Shown here one piece after another: positions 1-9,472 of a DNA stretch of 64,000 bases. The stretch covers positions 62,001 to 126,000 of the forward strand of contig JAMOWA010000018.1 in NCBI GenBank assembly GCA_027061805.1, given 5' to 3'. Made by a program: the position numbers and the translations under genes. Positions within the stretch are counted from its first letter, which is position 1; each line of letters begins with the position of its first letter. Under the pieces are notes generated by a model. It ran no database searches and was not told where the DNA came from. It saw nothing but the letters and a program-made list of their open reading frames with translations. Origin of the DNA: Thermoanaerobaculia bacterium. Its GTDB lineage: Bacteria; Acidobacteriota; Thermoanaerobaculia; Thermoanaerobaculales; Sulfomarinibacteraceae.

Positions 1-1
1 C

Positions 2-349
2 ATCGCCGCCGGGCTCATGGCGCTGACGGGCGGCCTGGTCCTGGCCCTGCTGGCCGTCCTCGGCGCCGGGGTCCTGGCCGCCATCCCCGAAGACATCCCC
101 CCGCTGCAGTTCGTGCCGCTGGCCCTCTTCGGCCCCCTGGCGCTCCTGGTGCTGGGCGCCGCCGCGGTGTGCATCGCCGGAGGCATCGCCGCCCTGAAGC
201 GCTCCAGCTGGGGCTGGGCCCTCGCCGGTGCCGTGGCCGCGCTCCTGGCCTTCCTGCCCCTCGGGGTGGTGGCCCTGATCTTCACCATCCTGGCCGAGCG
301 CGAGTTCCAGGCGCAGCCCCCGCAGGCGGCCGCTCCGCCCTCAGGCTGA
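2..349 (+). CDS. Small multi-pass membrane protein, 5' end cut by window edge
   Basis: The frame is open from base 2 to a TGA at 347-349, so the first ATG (base 17) may be internal and the true start may lie upstream of the window. Counting from that ATG, three hydrophobic stretches are visible (about residues 4-22, 32-58 and 66-92), the second and third separated by a short basic loop (KRSS). The protein ends in a Pro/Ala-rich tail. The layout resembles small DUF4064-like inner-membrane proteins, but no diagnostic motif is present and I assign no function. Its last 9 bases overlap the end of the convergent EcsC-family gene. Confidence 0.6.
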   Translation: MAAGLMALTGGLVLALLAVLGAGVLAAIPEDIPPLQFVPLALFGPLALLVLGAAAVCIAGGIAALKRSSWGWALAGAVAALLAFLPLGVVALIFTILAEREFQAQPPQAAAPPSG

Positions 350-1174
350 GAGCCGGCCCGCCGCCAGCTGCCGCGCCGCGGCCCGCACGGCCTCCGGACC
401 CCACGCCCGCTCCAGGCGCCGCACCGTGAAGTGGCCCCGGGCCATGCGCTGGAAGTGCCGGATGAACACCGCGTTCACCGCGGCGCCCCCCGCGGCGCCC
501 AGCAGCGGGGCCGCCTGGGCCACCGCCTTCTCCGACACCACGATCTCGAAGCGCGCGGCGATCTTCCCCACGAAGCCCACCAGCGACCGGGTGAGCCCGC
601 GCCCCGCACCCTCCTGGGCCACCCGCCGCATGGCGTCGGCGAGTCCCGCCCGGATGGCGAAGTAGGCATTGTCCGCGGCATCGTCCGTCGTGGTGGGTCC
701 CCCGAGGGCGAAGACCTGGAGGCAGGCCAGCCTGGCCTCCAGCCGGGAGAGGTCCTCGCCCTCCTCCCGGGCGATCTCCGCGATGGAGCGCAGCATGATG
801 GTGGTGGTCACCGGCAGCTCCACGGCCAGGGCCGCGAGCCCTCCCGCACCGCCCACGGCGCCGGATACCGTGGCCGCCAGGGTGTGCCAGCGGCCCGACC
901 GCCCCCGGAGGAGGCCGGCGTCGAGGCTCTTCACCGCAAGGTCCAGCGCCGCCCTGAGCGCCCGGTCCACCGAGCCCGACACGATCCGTGAGGCCCTCCC
1001 CGGCAGCCGGGCCATGAGCTTCTCGATGGGCACGCCCACGTGGTTCGCCACCTGGATCAGGAACCCCGGGCTCTCGAGCAGGCGCAGCGCCTCCGCAAGC
1101 TCCCGGAGCGCCGGCTCCGGCAGCCCATCCTCCGGCCGCTCCCACTCCCCGTCCACCACGATCGTCTCGCTCAC
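341..1174 (-). CDS. EcsC family protein
   Basis: A 277-aa protein starting at GTG (1174-1172) with a GGGAGG ribosome site just upstream. It has the look of the EcsC family: a helical N-terminal part (residues 20-75), a central GAVGGAGGLAALAVELPVTT segment typical of the family's amphipathic/membrane helix, the motif LQVFALGG, and a C-terminal GAAGGAAVNAVFIRHFQ stretch. EcsC proteins are associated with membranes. The name comes from the Bacillus ecs ABC-transporter locus, but the molecular role is unknown. Here it is not next to an ecsAB pair; the ABC-2 genes at 1.9-4.1 kb are on the other strand. Family call confident, function unknown. Confidence 0.8.
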   Translation of the reverse strand: MSETIVVDGEWERPEDGLPEPALRELAEALRLLESPGFLIQVANHVGVPIEKLMARLPGRASRIVSGSVDRALRAALDLAVKSLDAGLLRGRSGRWHTLAATVSGAVGGAGGLAALAVELPVTTTIMLRSIAEIAREEGEDLSRLEARLACLQVFALGGPTTTDDAADNAYFAIRAGLADAMRRVAQEGAGRGLTRSLVGFVGKIAARFEIVVSEKAVAQAAPLLGAAGGAAVNAVFIRHFQRMARGHFTVRRLERAWGPEAVRAAARQLAAGRLSA

Positions 1175-1245
1175 CTCGAGCCTCCCTGGCCCCGGAGGGG
1201 CCGTATTCCCAGGGTACAGGAATCGGGAGGGGAAGGCGGGTGATC

Positions 1246-1412
1246 GGGGACATGGTCAAGGTGAGGACCATGGACACGGTCACGGCCAGGGTCGGGGACA
1301 GGGTCGGAGACACGGGCACGGACACCGTCACAGGAGCAGGGGAGCAGGGGCGAGGGAGGACCGACGCGGCCATGGACGCCGTCACGGTTACCGGCACCGT
1401 GATGGTCACGGA
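1246..1412. repeat. Degenerate hexanucleotide (GGWCAN) repeat tract
   Basis: The gap upstream of the EcsC gene is built from degenerate hexamers such as GGTCAC, GGACAC, GGGTCG and GGACAG on the plus strand. Because the period is a multiple of 3, all frames stay open and give artefactual Thr/Val- or Gly/His-rich translations. A related, cleaner array lies at 9077-9345. I see no gene here. Confidence 0.65.
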
Positions 1413-1486
1413 CCCATCTCCGGAGTGCGGGCGGGCCGCCTCCCACCATGGCGGGCCACTTCTCCGGGCCTTCTTCCCGTGCGGAG

Positions 1487-1548
1487 CCCGGTACGGCGTT
1501 TCCCGGGTCTTGGGATTCGGAAAGCGTCACGGGAAACGCCGTGCCCGG
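1487..1548. repeat. Long near-perfect inverted repeat (19-bp arms)
   Basis: Arms at 1487-1505 and 1530-1548 share the core GGCGTTTCCCG and pair over 19 positions with one mismatch and one G-T wobble, leaving a 24-nt loop. There is no T-run on either side, so it is not a classical terminator. It could be a palindromic dispersed element or an RNA structure downstream of the tRNA-Arg unit. Confidence 0.5.
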
Positions 1549-1647
1549 CACGCGCCGCCGGGCGCCACCTCCTCCGGGTGGGTAGGGGACGTCTTCACCC
1601 CTTCACCGGGCGAGTGGGCGGGTGGAGGCCACACGTTTCGGAAGACG

Positions 1648-1681
1648 AAAACGCCACGGAGCGGCGAGGACCACCCGTGGC
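1648..1681 (-). terminator. Rho-independent terminator of tRNA-Arg
   Basis: On the minus strand GCCACGG (1681-1675) pairs with CCGTGGC (1659-1653), followed by GTTTTCG. It lies 18 bases downstream of the tRNA 3' end, which fits a monocistronic tRNA transcript. Confidence 0.65.
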
Positions 1682-1698
1682 GCGAGGGCACGAACACA

Positions 1699-1775
1699 TG
1701 GCGCGCCGGAAGGGACTCGAACCCCAAACCTTCTGATCCGTAGTCAGATGCTCTATCCAATTGAGCTACCGGCGC
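1699..1775 (-). tRNA. tRNA-Arg (anticodon ACG)
   Basis: Read on the minus strand, a complete cloverleaf is present: acceptor GCGCCGG pairs with CCGGCGC, the D stem is GCTC/GAGC, the anticodon stem TCTGA/TCAGA encloses the loop CTACGGA (anticodon ACG), and the T-arm contains GGTTCGAGTCC. The discriminator base is G and CCA is encoded (1701-1699), giving 77 nt including CCA. The ACG anticodon normally needs A34-to-inosine editing by TadA to read CGU/CGC/CGA. It stands alone with its own promoter (1789-1817) and terminator. Confidence 0.95.
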
Positions 1776-1788
1776 AGCCGGGATGGGC

Positions 1789-1817
1789 ATTCTGCCACAG
1801 GGGACGTCTCGTTGCAA
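1789..1817 (-). promoter_or_regulatory. Promoter of tRNA-Arg
   Basis: On the minus strand, a -35 TTGCAA (1817-1812) and a -10 CAGAAT (1794-1789) are separated by exactly 17 bases. Transcription would start about 7 bases before the mature tRNA 5' end at 1775. Confidence 0.6.
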
Positions 1818-1901
1818 GGGGTGATTGCGCCTGGAAGCCCATGGAAACACCGGGCCGGGTGGTGCGTATCATTGGCGGACACGACACAGGGAGGAGCCGA
1901 C

Positions 1902-2816
1902 GTGGAATCGATCCTGGAGCTTCGAGACCTGAGCAAGCGTTACGGGGACCACGTGGCCGTGGAGGGGCTGTCCTTCGCGGTGCCGCGGGGCTCCATCTTC
2001 GGGCTGCTGGGACCCAACGGGGCCGGCAAGACCACCACCATCCGCATGGTGATGCGGATCATCCTGCCCGACCGGGGCGAGGTGCTGCTGGACGGCTCGC
2101 CGGTGGACGACGACCGGCGGCGTCTCATCGGCTACCTGCCCGAGGAGCGCGGCCTCTACCGGAAGATGAAGGTCCTCGACCACCTGGTCTTCCTGGGGAC
2201 CGTACGCGGCGTCCCGCCCCGGGAGGCCCGGAGGCGCTCCGCCGCCTGGCTGGAGAAGTTCGGGCTCGGCGAGTGGGCGGACCACAAGGTGGAGGACCTC
2301 TCCAAGGGCATGCAGCAGAAGGTGCAGTTCATCGGGACCATCCTGCACCGGCCCCAGCTGCTGATCCTGGACGAGCCCTTCTCGGGCCTCGACCCCATCA
2401 ACACCCGCGAGCTCAAGGACCTGATGCTGGCCATGCGCGAGGAGGGCGTGACCATCGTGCTGTCCACCCACGTGCTGCCCCAGGTGGACGAGCTCTGCGA
2501 CCACATCTGCCTGATCAACCGGGCCCGGCCCATTCTCGCGGGCAACCTGGAGGAGATCCGCGAGCGCTTCGGCGGCCGGACCTGGGAGGTGGACGGGGAC
2601 TTCGGCCGGGAGGCCCTCGCGCGGCTCCCCCAGGTGGAGGCGGTCCACGGGCTGCGGGACCGGTACCTCCTGGACCTGCGGCCCGAGGCCGCCCCCCGGG
2701 ACGTGCTGACCGCGCTCCTCGAGCTGGGCGAGGTCACCCACTTCGCCCGCTTCGTCCCCGACCTGGAGAACATCTTCATCCGCGCCGTGGAGGAGGACCA
2801 GAGCCATGCTGCATAG
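1902..2816 (+). CDS. ABC-2 type transporter ATP-binding protein (NatA-like)
   Basis: ATPase subunit of an ABC-2 exporter, cytoplasmic. The GTG at 1902 is chosen because GGGAGGAG lies 6 bases upstream and the family N-terminus (ESILELRDLSKRYG) follows directly; the longer open frame upstream overlaps the tRNA promoter. Visible motifs are Walker A GPNGAGKTTT (near residue 40), signature LSKGMQQ, Walker B LLILDEPFSGLDP and the H-loop STHVL. The C-terminal third looks like the DUF4162 extension common in NatA/YhaQ-type ATPases. Its end overlaps the permease gene by 11 bp, so the two are translationally coupled. Substrate unknown; Na+ export, drug export and lipid export are all possible. Confidence 0.88.
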   Translation: MESILELRDLSKRYGDHVAVEGLSFAVPRGSIFGLLGPNGAGKTTTIRMVMRIILPDRGEVLLDGSPVDDDRRRLIGYLPEERGLYRKMKVLDHLVFLGTVRGVPPREARRRSAAWLEKFGLGEWADHKVEDLSKGMQQKVQFIGTILHRPQLLILDEPFSGLDPINTRELKDLMLAMREEGVTIVLSTHVLPQVDELCDHICLINRARPILAGNLEEIRERFGGRTWEVDGDFGREALARLPQVEAVHGLRDRYLLDLRPEAAPRDVLTALLELGEVTHFARFVPDLENIFIRAVEEDQSHAA

Positions 2817-4077
2817 GATCGTCGCCATCGTCCGCAGGGAGTACCTGGAGCGGATCCGCACCAGGGCCTTCTGGGTGTCCACGCTGCTGGTGCCGCTCTT
2901 CATGGGGGCCATGATGGTCATCCCCGCCTGGCTCGCCGAGCGCGGCGGCGGCGAGTTCACCGTGGCGGTGCTCGACCTCTCGGGCCGCTTCGCCGGGCCC
3001 GTGAAGGCCGAGGTGGAGAAGCGCCTGGCCTCCTCCGATGAGAAGCTCTCGGTCCACCTGGCCATCGTGGACCCCGGCGCCGATCCCGAGGCCACCCGCG
3101 AGGCGTTGAAGGGCCGGGTCCAGAAGGGCGAGTTCGACGGGCTCCTGGTGCTGCCCGCGGGCCTGCCCGACCAGGGGGAGCCCGAGTACCTGGCCCCCAA
3201 CGTGGCCGCCTTCAAGCTGCTCATGATCCTGGAACGCTCGGTGAACGACGCGCTGGTGGCGGACCGGCTCACGCGGGCGGGCCTGGACCCGGAAAAGGTC
3301 TCCGAGCTGACGCGCCGGGTGGACCTCAAGACCTTCAAGCTGGGCAAGAAGGGGGAGGAGACCCGGGACGAGGGCCAGGGCTTCCTGCTCTCCTACGGCT
3401 TCATGCTGATCATCTACATGAGCGTGCTCATGTACGGCATCTACGTGATGCGGGGCGTGCTCGAGGAGAAGACCAACCGGATCGTGGAGGTGGTGATCGC
3501 CACGGTGAAACCCTTCGAGCTCATGCTGGGCAAGATCCTGGGGATCGGCGCCGTGGGCCTGACCCAGTTCTCCCTCTGGGGCATCGCGCTCGCCGCCATC
3601 ACGGCGCCGGGGGCCATGGCCGCCCTGGGCTTCGCCGGGGTGGAGCTGCCCTCCCTGCCGCCGCTCCTGCTGGTCTTCTTCGTGGTCTTCTTCGTGCTCG
3701 GCTTCCTGCTCTACGGCACGCTGTACGCGGGCATCGGCGCGGCCTTCGACACGGAGCAGGAGGCCCAGAACTTCCAGACCCTGGTGACGCTCATGCTCGT
3801 GGTGCCCCTGGTGCTCATGGTGCAGATCCTCAACCAGCCCGACGGCACCCTCTCGGTGGTGCTCTCCCTGGTGCCCTTCTTCGCGCCCATGCTCATGTTC
3901 CTGCGCATGACCCTCACGCCGGTGCCGGCGTGGCAGCTGGCCGCCGCCGTGGCCGGCCTGCTCGCCGCCATCGTGGCCTGCGCCTGGGTGGTGGGCAAGA
4001 TCTACCGCGTGGGCATCCTCATGCACGGCTCCAAGCCCACATTCAAGGACATGGTGCGCTGGGTGAGGGAGGCGTAG
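2806..4077 (+). CDS. ABC-2 type transporter permease (NatB/YhaP-like)
   Basis: A 423-aa membrane subunit paired with the preceding ATPase. Residues about 17-40 form a first membrane helix after the typical start IVRREYLERIRTRAFW. A soluble extracytoplasmic region (about 45-200) follows, then five or six helices from GFMLIIYMSVLMYG to the C-terminus. The motif VLEEKTNRIVEVVIATVKPF is the hallmark cytoplasmic loop of NatB/YhaP permeases. The start overlaps the ATPase gene. No further genes follow in the operon. Confidence 0.88.
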   Translation: MLHRIVAIVRREYLERIRTRAFWVSTLLVPLFMGAMMVIPAWLAERGGGEFTVAVLDLSGRFAGPVKAEVEKRLASSDEKLSVHLAIVDPGADPEATREALKGRVQKGEFDGLLVLPAGLPDQGEPEYLAPNVAAFKLLMILERSVNDALVADRLTRAGLDPEKVSELTRRVDLKTFKLGKKGEETRDEGQGFLLSYGFMLIIYMSVLMYGIYVMRGVLEEKTNRIVEVVIATVKPFELMLGKILGIGAVGLTQFSLWGIALAAITAPGAMAALGFAGVELPSLPPLLLVFFVVFFVLGFLLYGTLYAGIGAAFDTEQEAQNFQTLVTLMLVVPLVLMVQILNQPDGTLSVVLSLVPFFAPMLMFLRMTLTPVPAWQLAAAVAGLLAAIVACAWVVGKIYRVGILMHGSKPTFKDMVRWVREA

Positions 4078-4137
4078 GGAGCCGCCCGCCCGTCCGGGTG
4101 GCGCAGGGGCGCAGGGGCGCAGCATACGTCGCTGCCC

Positions 4138-4183
4138 GTGCGACACCCACCCGGCCCTCCGTGCGAGGTGCGACGCCCACCCA
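4138..4183. repeat. Dispersed GTGCGACRCCC repeat, copy 1
   Basis: A segment with the core CCGTGCGAGGTGCGACG flanked by CCACCC/GGCCC tracts. A clearly related copy lies at 9024-9076. The remainder of 4078-4348 is low-complexity (runs such as GGCGCAGG and CTTCACCC) and shows no gene or clear promoter. Confidence 0.5.
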
Positions 4184-4348
4184 CCTGGGAGAATGAACCA
4201 CGGATTCAACGGTTTGGAAAGAAGACAGAAATGAACGAATGTGCGTTCGATTCCGCGCCAGACCAATGAGTCCGATCCATTGGAGAGATTTCAAGAAGCT
4301 CACGTTTCACGATCCGGGGCGAGTGGGTGGGCTTCACCCTTCACTTCT

Positions 4349-5770
4349 TCACTCTTCACCTCCTGCACCCCCGCGCCACCTCCTGCACCCCTGCGCCCCC
4401 TCTCCCCTGCGCCCCGGGCGGGCGGGGGCCGTCCTGACGTCTTCACGTCCTGACTTCCTCATCTCCCCACCCACCAGCACCACCGTCACATCGCACACGT
4501 TGGTCCCCGTGGGGCCGGTGACGAGGGCGTCTCCCGCGGCGGCGAGCACCGTGCCCGCGTCGTTGTCCGCGAGCGCCGCGACGGGGTCGTGCCCGGCGGC
4601 CCGGATCCGCGCGGTGGTCTCCCCGTCCACCACCGCGCCCGCGTGGGGCGTGACTCCGTCGATGCCGTCGGTCCCTGCAGCCAGGAGCACCCGCCCCCGG
4701 CTCCCCTCGAGCACCAGCGCCGCCGCCAGGGCCAGCTCCTGGTTCCGGCCGCCCCTGCCCCTGCCCCGGACCGTGACCGTGGTCTCGCCCCCGAAGACGA
4801 GGGCGGTCCGGTCGCCCGCGGGGATCCCCAGGGCCCTCGCGGCCAGCTCGCGGCCCCGGACGGAGGCCTCGCCGGTGAGTGGCTCCGGAACCACGGTGAC
4901 CTCCCACCCGCCGCCCCTCAGGTGCGCCGCGGCGGCCTCCACGGCGCTGCGGTTGTTGGCCAGCACCACGGTCCGCGCCTTCCGCTCCCAGGGCTCCGGA
5001 GCCACGGGAAGCCCGGCCCGACCGCGGAGGAACTCCACCACGGCCGGCGGCACCCTCTCCGCAAGCCCGAGACGTTCCAGCACCTCCAGGGCGTCCGCCG
5101 CCGTGGTGGGCGAGGGCACCGTGGGACCCGAGGCGATGTCGGGCAGGGGGTCGCCCGGCACGTCGGAGATCAGGGCCGTGCGCACGGGCGCGGGCCAGGC
5201 GGCCCGGGCGAGCCCCCCACCCCCCGCCGCCAGGAGCTGGCGGCGGACGGTGTTCACCGCGCCGATGGGCGCCCCGGCCTCCAGCAGGAGCCGGGTGGTG
5301 GCCAGCACGTCCGCGAGCGCGAGCCCCTCCTCGGGGGCCGCGAGCAGCGCCGAGCCCCCCCCCGAGAGCAGAACCACCAGGAGATCGCCCTCCCCGAGCT
5401 CCCCGACCCGCGCCAGCAGCTCGCGGGCGGCGGCCTCCCCCGCCGCGTCCGGGTAGGGGTGGGCGCCCCGCCGGACCACGGCGGCCCGCTCCACGCCGGG
5501 AGGTACCGGGACACCGTGGGGCGTCACCACGAAGAGCTCGCCGGACCGCTCCCCCGCCGCCGTGAGCCAGGCGGCGGCCAGGCCGGGGGCCGCCTTGCCG
5601 ATGGCCGCCACCAGGCGCCGGCCGGGAACCTCCGGCACCTCCATGCCGGCCAGGCGGAGGCCGCGGCCGTCACGAACCATGGCGGCCGGCAGCAGATTCT
5701 CCGGGAGGACCGCACGGACGGCGGCCCCGAACGCCGCCTCCGCCGCGGAGCGCAGGGTCTCGTCGGGCAC
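4349..5770 (-). CDS. Glycerate 2-kinase (MOFRL/DUF4147 family)
   Basis: A predicted type II glycerate kinase (GckA/TtuD-like) that phosphorylates D-glycerate to 2-phosphoglycerate, linking serine/glyoxylate breakdown to glycolysis. The N-terminal DUF4147 domain shows AIGKAAPGLA, LLSGGGSALL and the NTVRRQL segment; the C-terminal MOFRL domain shows GGETTVTVRGRGRGGRNQEL and AGTDGIDG. At 473 aa it is slightly longer than usual because about 35 low-complexity residues after VVLVGGE read into the repetitive downstream DNA, suggesting that the original stop was lost. The small GDPD-like gene ends 14 bp upstream and could be co-transcribed. Confidence 0.88.
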   Translation of the reverse strand: MPDETLRSAAEAAFGAAVRAVLPENLLPAAMVRDGRGLRLAGMEVPEVPGRRLVAAIGKAAPGLAAAWLTAAGERSGELFVVTPHGVPVPPGVERAAVVRRGAHPYPDAAGEAAARELLARVGELGEGDLLVVLLSGGGSALLAAPEEGLALADVLATTRLLLEAGAPIGAVNTVRRQLLAAGGGGLARAAWPAPVRTALISDVPGDPLPDIASGPTVPSPTTAADALEVLERLGLAERVPPAVVEFLRGRAGLPVAPEPWERKARTVVLANNRSAVEAAAAHLRGGGWEVTVVPEPLTGEASVRGRELAARALGIPAGDRTALVFGGETTVTVRGRGRGGRNQELALAAALVLEGSRGRVLLAAGTDGIDGVTPHAGAVVDGETTARIRAAGHDPVAALADNDAGTVLAAAGDALVTGPTGTNVCDVTVVLVGGEMRKSGREDVRTAPARPGRRGEGAQGCRRWRGGAGGEE

Positions 5771-5783
5771 CCTCCACCTCCCC

Positions 5784-6083
5784 TCAGGCGCGCCGGATCT
5801 TGGCCCTGAGGATGTAGGCCTCGAAGGCCAGGGCGGCCAGCCGCTTCACCAGGTCCGGGTTGAAGCGCCTGGTGCTCATGGTGACCACGGGAACGTGCCG
5901 GGTCCGCGCCGTCTCCACCGAGTTGGTGCAGGTGTGGCCGTCGATGCCCCCCAGCGCGTGGGCCAGGAAGGCCCCCTGCGGGAAGCGCAGCCTGTGGGGC
6001 CCGAGGGCCTCCGAGGAGGACCGTTCCGAGCAGGCGAGCGCGAGGAGCAGCACGGCGAGCACGGAACGGCGTGCGTTTCCCAT
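5784..6083 (-). pseudogene. Truncated GDPD-like lipoprotein (middle missing)
   Basis: A 99-aa protein with a lipoprotein signal (VLLLALACS, lipid-modified Cys near residue 18). It is followed by FLAHALGGIDGHTCTNSVE, which closely resembles the start of secreted glycerophosphodiester-phosphodiesterase-like proteins (consensus near H-A-x-G-x-I-D-G-x-x-Y-T-N-S-x-E). The roughly 200-residue barrel that should follow is missing. The last 40 residues (VPVVTMST... to a C-terminal VKRLAAL.FEAYI) could be the end of the same fold. I infer an in-frame internal deletion and hence a probably inactive remnant. The alternative is a genuine small lipoprotein. Confidence 0.45.
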
Positions 6084-6130
6084 GCTGGCATTCTACATCC
6101 CGTCCCGGCCGGAGGAGCGGGCGGCCCGAC

Positions 6131-6166
6131 ACAAGAAAACGGGGCCGCGGGTCGTCCCACGGCCCC
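6131..6166 (-). terminator. Rho-independent terminator after clpB
   Basis: On the minus strand GGGGCCGTGGG (6166-6156) pairs with CCCGCGGCCCC (6151-6141) around an ACGA loop, followed by GTTTTCTTGT. It lies 31 bases after the clpB stop. Confidence 0.75.
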
Positions 6167-6196
6167 GGTGGGCCGGACAGCCGGCACGGTGGGCCG

Positions 6197-8800
<2,604 letters not shown>

Positions 8801-8889
8801 GGAATCCTCCTTCCTCCCCGCCATCCCCCGGGCCGCATGGGGCCCGGACGGGGACCTGCCGGACGGGAAGCGCGGCGTGGGCCGCATTC

Positions 8890-8920
8890 ACAATATCGGA
8901 CCTGAGTCTGATTTTGTCAA
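8890..8920 (-). promoter_or_regulatory. Predicted clpB promoter
   Basis: On the minus strand, a consensus -35 TTGACA (8920-8915) is followed 18-19 bases later by ATATTG/TATTGT (8896-8890). The segment 8885-8960 is strikingly AT-rich for this genome. No CIRCE (TTAGCACTC) or HAIR (CTTGAGT) element is visible, so the heat-shock control mode is unclear. Confidence 0.5.
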
Positions 8921-8938
8921 GATCTGATGCTCACAATT

Positions 8939-8957
8939 TTGATATTGTTCTTATCAA
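8939..8957. promoter_or_regulatory. Inverted repeat TTGATA-N7-TATCAA upstream of the clpB promoter
   Basis: A perfect 6-bp palindrome with a 7-nt spacer, lying just upstream of the predicted -35 on the clpB side. Its size and position fit a protein-binding site, but I cannot assign a regulator. Confidence 0.4.
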
Positions 8958-9023
8958 CCTTTTCGATGACCGGAGGTCACGACGTCAGGACCTCCCCCAC
9001 CCGGGGGAGAGGGGCACAGGAGT

Positions 9024-9076
9024 GTGCGACGCCCTCCCGCCCGGCCGTGCGAGGTGCGACGACCCCCCGCCCACCC
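9024..9076. repeat. Dispersed GTGCGACRCCC repeat, copy 2
   Basis: Shares the 17-base core CCGTGCGAGGTGCGACG and similar C-rich flanks with 4138-4183. No coding frame is supported. Confidence 0.5.
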
Positions 9077-9230
9077 GTGCCCCTGGCACTGTCCGTGTCC
9101 GTGCCGGTGACCGTGTCCCTGACCCCGACCATGTCCCCGTCCTCGTCCATGACCATGTCCCTGTTCCTTTTCTTGTCCCTGTCCCCGCCCATGATCGTGT
9201 CCCTGTCCATGCTCCACGGCGTCCTTCGGC
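9077..9230. repeat. Hexanucleotide array, TGNCCN orientation
   Basis: About 25 consecutive degenerate hexamers (TGTCCC, TGTCCG, TGACCC, TGTCCA and variants). Read on the minus strand they are the same GGNCAN unit as the next array, so the two arrays form a long imperfect inverted repeat around about 9235. The open frames through it are artefacts of the 6-bp period. Confidence 0.65.
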
Positions 9231-9244
9231 CCTCCACCGAAACA

Positions 9245-9345
9245 GGGTCAGGGTCACAGACACGGCCACGGTCAGGGTCACGGTCAGGGTCACGGTCAGG
9301 GTCACGGTCAGGGTCGGGGTCAGGGTCGGGGTGTGGATCGGGGGG
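9245..9345. repeat. Hexanucleotide array with five 12-bp tandem units
   Basis: The core 9270-9329 holds five head-to-tail 12-bp units: GGTCAGGGTCAC three times, then GGTCAGGGTCGG twice. Each unit is itself two hexamers. Degenerate copies flank the core. It is in the opposite orientation to 9077-9230 and lies upstream of the GCS2-CBS gene. Confidence 0.8.
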
Positions 9346-9472
9346 CACCGGCGGGTGGGTGTCGTACCTCCCCCGTCCTCTTTCGTTTCGCGTCTCACAG
9401 CCCGGGCGGCCGGTGACCCGCGGTACAATGCGGGAACCGTTCGCGGAATGGATCGCAGGAAAGGAACCGACC

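Noticed and set aside
669-1743. Plus-strand frames encoding GHGHGQG-like repeats
   Set aside because: Produced by the period-6 hexamer tract and the antisense of the EcsC gene. Open in several frames at once, so not protein-coding evidence.
9245-9345. CRISPR array
   Set aside because: The 12-bp units are directly adjacent with no unique spacers, and no cas genes are present in the window.
8954-9428. Frames with [10 protein letters not shown] or [11 protein letters not shown] repeats
   Set aside because: Translation artefacts of the 12-bp tandem array, readable in every frame. No start signal or homologue recognised.
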